64,000 nt of DNA, taken from positions 620,001-684,000 of the forward strand of contig NZ_MDJD01000034.1 of NCBI RefSeq assembly GCF_001747085.1. The letters run 5' to 3'. Positions 61,258 to 64,000 of this stretch are shown here, piece by piece (positions within the stretch are counted from its first letter, which is position 1; every line of letters begins with the position of its first letter). Origin of the DNA: Flavivirga aquatica. GTDB taxonomy: Bacteria > Bacteroidota > Bacteroidia > Flavobacteriales > Flavobacteriaceae. Both the position numbers and the translations under genes were made by a program. The notes below the pieces were generated by a model that was given only the letters and a program-made list of their open reading frames with translations, searched no databases and was not told the origin of the DNA.

Positions 61258-61899
61258 TTAATCTAAATTTGGCTGTGGCGTTAACCTTAAATAAGGCTTC
61301 ACTTCTTTAAATCCTTTTGGAAATATACTTGGAATATCTTCTGTTGCTACCGCAGGAACAACAACACAATCATCACCATTATTCCAATTAGCTGGTGTAG
61401 CCACTTTGTGATATGCTGTTAGCTGTAAAGAATCTATCACACGTAATAATTCATCAAAATTTCTCCCAGTAGATGCAGGATATGTTATCATTAATTTCAC
61501 CTTTTTATCTGCTCCAATAATAAATACAGAACGTACAGTAAAATTACTATCTGCATTTGGGTGAATCATATCATAAAGCTCAGATACTTTTCTATCTTCA
61601 TCTGCTATAATTGGAAAATTAACTGTTGTTCCTTGAGTTTCATTAATATCTTTAACCCAACCAATATGAGAATCTAATCCATCCACGCTTAGTGCTACCA
61701 CTTTTACATTACGTTTATCAAAATCTGCTTTATACTTAGCTACAGTTCCTAATTCTGTAGTACAAACAGGAGTATAATCTGCTGGATGCGAGAATAAAAC
61801 TCCCCAACTATCTCCTAACCAATCATGAAAATTTATAGTACCTTCTGTTGATTGCGCTGTAAAATTTGGTGCTTCGTCTCCTAATCTAATTGTTGCCAT
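61258..61899 (-). CDS. 1-Cys peroxiredoxin (Prx6-type)
   Basis: This 213-aa peroxidase starts ATIRLGDEAPNFTAQSTEGT. The peroxidatic Cys is residue 46 in SHPADYTPVCTTELG, and TVRSVFIIGADKKVK and PASTGRNFDELLRVIDSLQL follow. The long C-terminal domain ending FKEVKPYLRLTPQPNLD is that of the Prx6 group. It removes peroxides in the cytoplasm. It appears to stand alone, divergent from fumC. Confidence 0.92.
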   Translation of the reverse strand: MATIRLGDEAPNFTAQSTEGTINFHDWLGDSWGVLFSHPADYTPVCTTELGTVAKYKADFDKRNVKVVALSVDGLDSHIGWVKDINETQGTTVNFPIIADEDRKVSELYDMIHPNADSNFTVRSVFIIGADKKVKLMITYPASTGRNFDELLRVIDSLQLTAYHKVATPANWNNGDDCVVVPAVATEDIPSIFPKGFKEVKPYLRLTPQPNLD

Positions 61900-62106
61900 A
61901 ATATTTTTATTTAATAATTTTTATAATTAAATCTAATTAATATTTTAATATATCTGTAATTAGCTAAGATACTTGTTTTTCAAATAATTTTAAAGCTATG
62001 CGTGTTATATAATTCTTAAAAAACTCTATAAAAAACTAACAAAAATCATAATAAAAAACATGCTAAAAGAATTAACTTAGCGGTTTAAAATTAAATCACA
62101 ACTAAA

Positions 62107-63504
62107 ATGAGTTATAGAATAGAAAAAGATACTATGGGTGAGGTAAAAGTACCTGCCGATAAACTTTGGGGAGCACAAACAGAACGCTCTAGAAACAACT
62201 TTAAAATTGGCCCTTCAGCTTCTATGCCATTAGAAGTTGTATATGGTTTCGCTTATTTAAAAAAATCTGCTGCCTACACAAACTGTGAGCTTGGAGTTTT
62301 AGATATTGAGAAACGTGATTTAATAGCACAAGTTTGTGACGAAATATTAGAAGGTAAGCATGATAATCAGTTTCCTTTAGTAATTTGGCAAACAGGTTCT
62401 GGTACGCAAAGTAATATGAATGTTAATGAAGTAATCGCTAATAGAGCTCACCAATTAGCTGGACAAACAATAGGAAAAGGAGAAAAAACTGTTCAGCCAA
62501 ATGACGATGTGAATAAATCACAATCTTCAAATGACACCTTCCCTACTGGTATGCATATAGCTGCTTATAAAAAAGTAGTTGAAACGACTATTCCTGGTGT
62601 TAAACAATTACGTGATACATTAAAGAAAAAATCCAAAGATTTTAAAAATGTTGTAAAAATTGGTCGTACACATTTAATGGATGCAACACCTTTAACGCTT
62701 GGTCAAGAACTTTCTGGATATGTAGCACAATTAGATTATGGCATAAAAGCTTTAGAAAATACATTACCACATTTAAGTGAATTAGCACTTGGAGGTACCG
62801 CTGTTGGTACTGGTTTAAATACGCCAAAAGGCTATAGCAAGCGTGTTGCCGAATATATTGCAGAATTTACAGGACTTCCATTTGTAACAGCTCCTAATAA
62901 GTTTGAAGCATTAGCTGCTCACGATGCCATAGTTGAAACTCATGGTGCCTTAAAACAGTTAGCTGTTTCTTTAAATAAAATTTCTAATGATATTAGATTA
63001 ATGGCTTCTGGACCAAGAAGTGGTATTGGAGAGCTTATAATTCCTGCTAATGAACCTGGGAGTTCAATAATGCCAGGAAAAGTAAACCCTACTCAATGTG
63101 AAGCGTTAACAATGGTTTGCGCACAAGTTATAGGTAATGATGTTGCTATTGCTGTTGGTGGTATGCAAGGACATTATGAATTAAATGTATTTAAACCTGT
63201 AATGGCAGCAAATATTTTACAATCTGCTCAATTAATTGGTGATGCTTGTGTTAGTTTTGACGAAAATTGTGCTGTTGGTATCGAACCAAATAATGAAGTT
63301 ATTACAAAATTATTAAATAATTCCTTAATGCTTGTAACTGCTTTAAATACCAAAATAGGCTATTATAAAGCTGCTGAAATAGCAAATACTGCCCACAAAA
63401 ATGGCACAACGTTAAAAGAAGAAGCTATTAACTTAGGTTATGTTACGGAGAAAGAATATGATGCTTGGGTAAAACCTGAAGATATGGTTGGTAGCTTAAA
63501 ATAA
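62107..63504 (+). CDS. fumC: Class II fumarate hydratase
   Basis: This 465-aa TCA-cycle enzyme interconverts fumarate and malate. It has [15 protein letters not shown] near the start, [20 protein letters not shown], the [15 protein letters not shown] loop and the [20 protein letters not shown] signature. Length and order are normal for the tetrameric, iron-free FumC. A terminator follows the stop at 63504. Confidence 0.96.
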   Translation: MSYRIEKDTMGEVKVPADKLWGAQTERSRNNFKIGPSASMPLEVVYGFAYLKKSAAYTNCELGVLDIEKRDLIAQVCDEILEGKHDNQFPLVIWQTGSGTQSNMNVNEVIANRAHQLAGQTIGKGEKTVQPNDDVNKSQSSNDTFPTGMHIAAYKKVVETTIPGVKQLRDTLKKKSKDFKNVVKIGRTHLMDATPLTLGQELSGYVAQLDYGIKALENTLPHLSELALGGTAVGTGLNTPKGYSKRVAEYIAEFTGLPFVTAPNKFEALAAHDAIVETHGALKQLAVSLNKISNDIRLMASGPRSGIGELIIPANEPGSSIMPGKVNPTQCEALTMVCAQVIGNDVAIAVGGMQGHYELNVFKPVMAANILQSAQLIGDACVSFDENCAVGIEPNNEVITKLLNNSLMLVTALNTKIGYYKAAEIANTAHKNGTTLKEEAINLGYVTEKEYDAWVKPEDMVGSLK

Positions 63505-63525
63505 GTACAAACTACATAATAAAAT

Positions 63526-63562
63526 AAAAAACAGGTAATTAATAAAATTACCTGTTTTTTTT
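63526..63562 (+). terminator. Rho-independent terminator of fumC
   Basis: The stem AAAACAGGTAATT / AATTACCTGTTTT with an AATAA loop is followed by a T run. The next ~190 bases up to the following terminator hold no gene that I can see. Confidence 0.88.
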
Positions 63563-63754
63563 GGTTGTTTAGTTAATCAATCTTATAAATCATCTGATTT
63601 AAAAAGAAATCAAGTCAAATATATAATTTAACATAATATTAGCAATAAAAAATGTTAATTTTTTTAACAATAATTTCACGTTTAAAAAAATGATTCTAAT
63701 CAATTTGGCTAAAACACTCTTATTTGTTACTCTTTCTTGATGAAATTATAGAAT

Positions 63755-63787
63755 AAAAAAACCTCAAACTTTAAAGTTTGAGGTTTT
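63755..63787. terminator. Rho-independent terminator, mainly for the minus-strand gene at the right edge
   Basis: AAAACCTCAAACTTT pairs with AAAGTTTGAGGTTTT and is flanked by an A run on the left, which is a T run on the minus strand. Confidence 0.82.
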
Positions 63788-63820
63788 AACTGTTAAGAGT
63801 TATATCTCTGTATTGCTTGC

Positions 63821-64000
63821 TTATTTTAAAGTAAATTCTGAGCTAGATACTAAATCTTTTTCATTAAATACATTAACAACATAACGTCCTTTTTCAAATT
63901 TATCTTTTCCTTTTGAAGCTACAAACTCACATATGTTAAGGTTTGCATTTTCGTAGTTAAATTTACTAATTATACTATAATTAAAAACTTGACCTCCAAC
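63821..64000 (-). CDS. 3' end of an unknown gene, cut by window edge
   Basis: The last 59 codons plus a TAA are visible, with FNYSIISKFNYENANLNICE and GRYVVNVFNEKDLVSSSEFT. The alternating pattern suggests a beta-sandwich-like C-terminal domain. The start is outside the window, and no family is recognised. A terminator follows at 63755-63787. Confidence 0.6.
   Translation of the reverse strand, partial: VGGQVFNYSIISKFNYENANLNICEFVASKGKDKFEKGRYVVNVFNEKDLVSSSEFTLK

Noticed and set aside
1-64000. CRISPR arrays, tRNA or rRNA genes
   Set aside because: No regularly spaced repeat series was seen, and I recognised no rRNA or tRNA sequence. A covariance-model scan would be needed to exclude tRNAs fully.

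Overview
The window is AT-rich chromosomal DNA from a marine-type Flavobacteriaceae bacterium (Bacteroidota). Evidence for this: TAnnTTTG-type -7 promoter elements, few Shine-Dalgarno sites, many lipoproteins with short signal peptides ending in Cys, a TonB/CarboxypepD-type outer-membrane receptor, an [Fe-S]-less endonuclease III, a probable sulfonolipid (capnine) gene pair, and a T6SS-iii style Hcp/VgrG set. No rRNA, tRNA or CRISPR array was seen.

Layout. 1-11.4 kb is housekeeping: a partial M14 carboxypeptidase, an XRE regulator with an array of TGTTTACA-like sites, a small lipoprotein, an MBL hydrolase, a conserved 487-aa protein, Bcp peroxiredoxin, Nth, a 49-aa protein plus ECF sigma factor, UvrA, and a secreted protein behind a sigma-54-type promoter. 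11.5-31.7 kb is an accessory island read almost entirely on the minus strand. It starts at the right with hcp, then vgrG, an unknown 286-aa protein and a DUF4280 PAAR-like tip, followed by a series of toxin/immunity cassettes: a DUF3289-like effector, a zinc amidase effector, and a LysM plus DUF5675-like effector, each followed by a candidate membrane or lipoprotein immunity gene. Farther left the cassettes decay into toxin C-terminal stubs fused or coupled (ATGA overlaps) to orphan lipoprotein genes, with a ~0.44 kb direct duplication and two identical IS1595-family elements in opposite orientation. A second sigma-54-type promoter and a paralog of the secreted protein lie just right of hcp, so the island sits between two related sigma-54-dependent genes.

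33.5-46.4 kb carries a flippase, a GT4-like glycosyltransferase, a YfhO-like membrane protein, an outer-membrane protein, a GNAT-like protein, the capB/capA-like pair and a lipoprotein oligopeptidase. 46.5-55.9 kb has YbaB, threonine aldolase and an envelope-glycan cluster: HAD and ATP-grasp proteins, three GT2 glycosyltransferases, three tandem paralogous membrane proteins with an EEIAWGQ motif, and a fourth unrelated-looking membrane protein. 56.1-64 kb holds prfB with its programmed +1 frameshift, a HAD phosphatase, an ArsC-like protein, an outer-membrane beta-barrel receptor, a 1-Cys peroxiredoxin, fumarase C and the 3' end of an unknown gene.

The most noteworthy part is the island. It looks like an orphan T6SS-iii delivery module (no sheath, baseplate or ATPase genes here) loaded with peptidoglycan-directed toxins and carrying a graveyard of displaced toxin tips with retained periplasmic immunity lipoproteins. 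Two unrelated toxins and one toxin stub end in the same C-terminal motif, PLPxGxKW.
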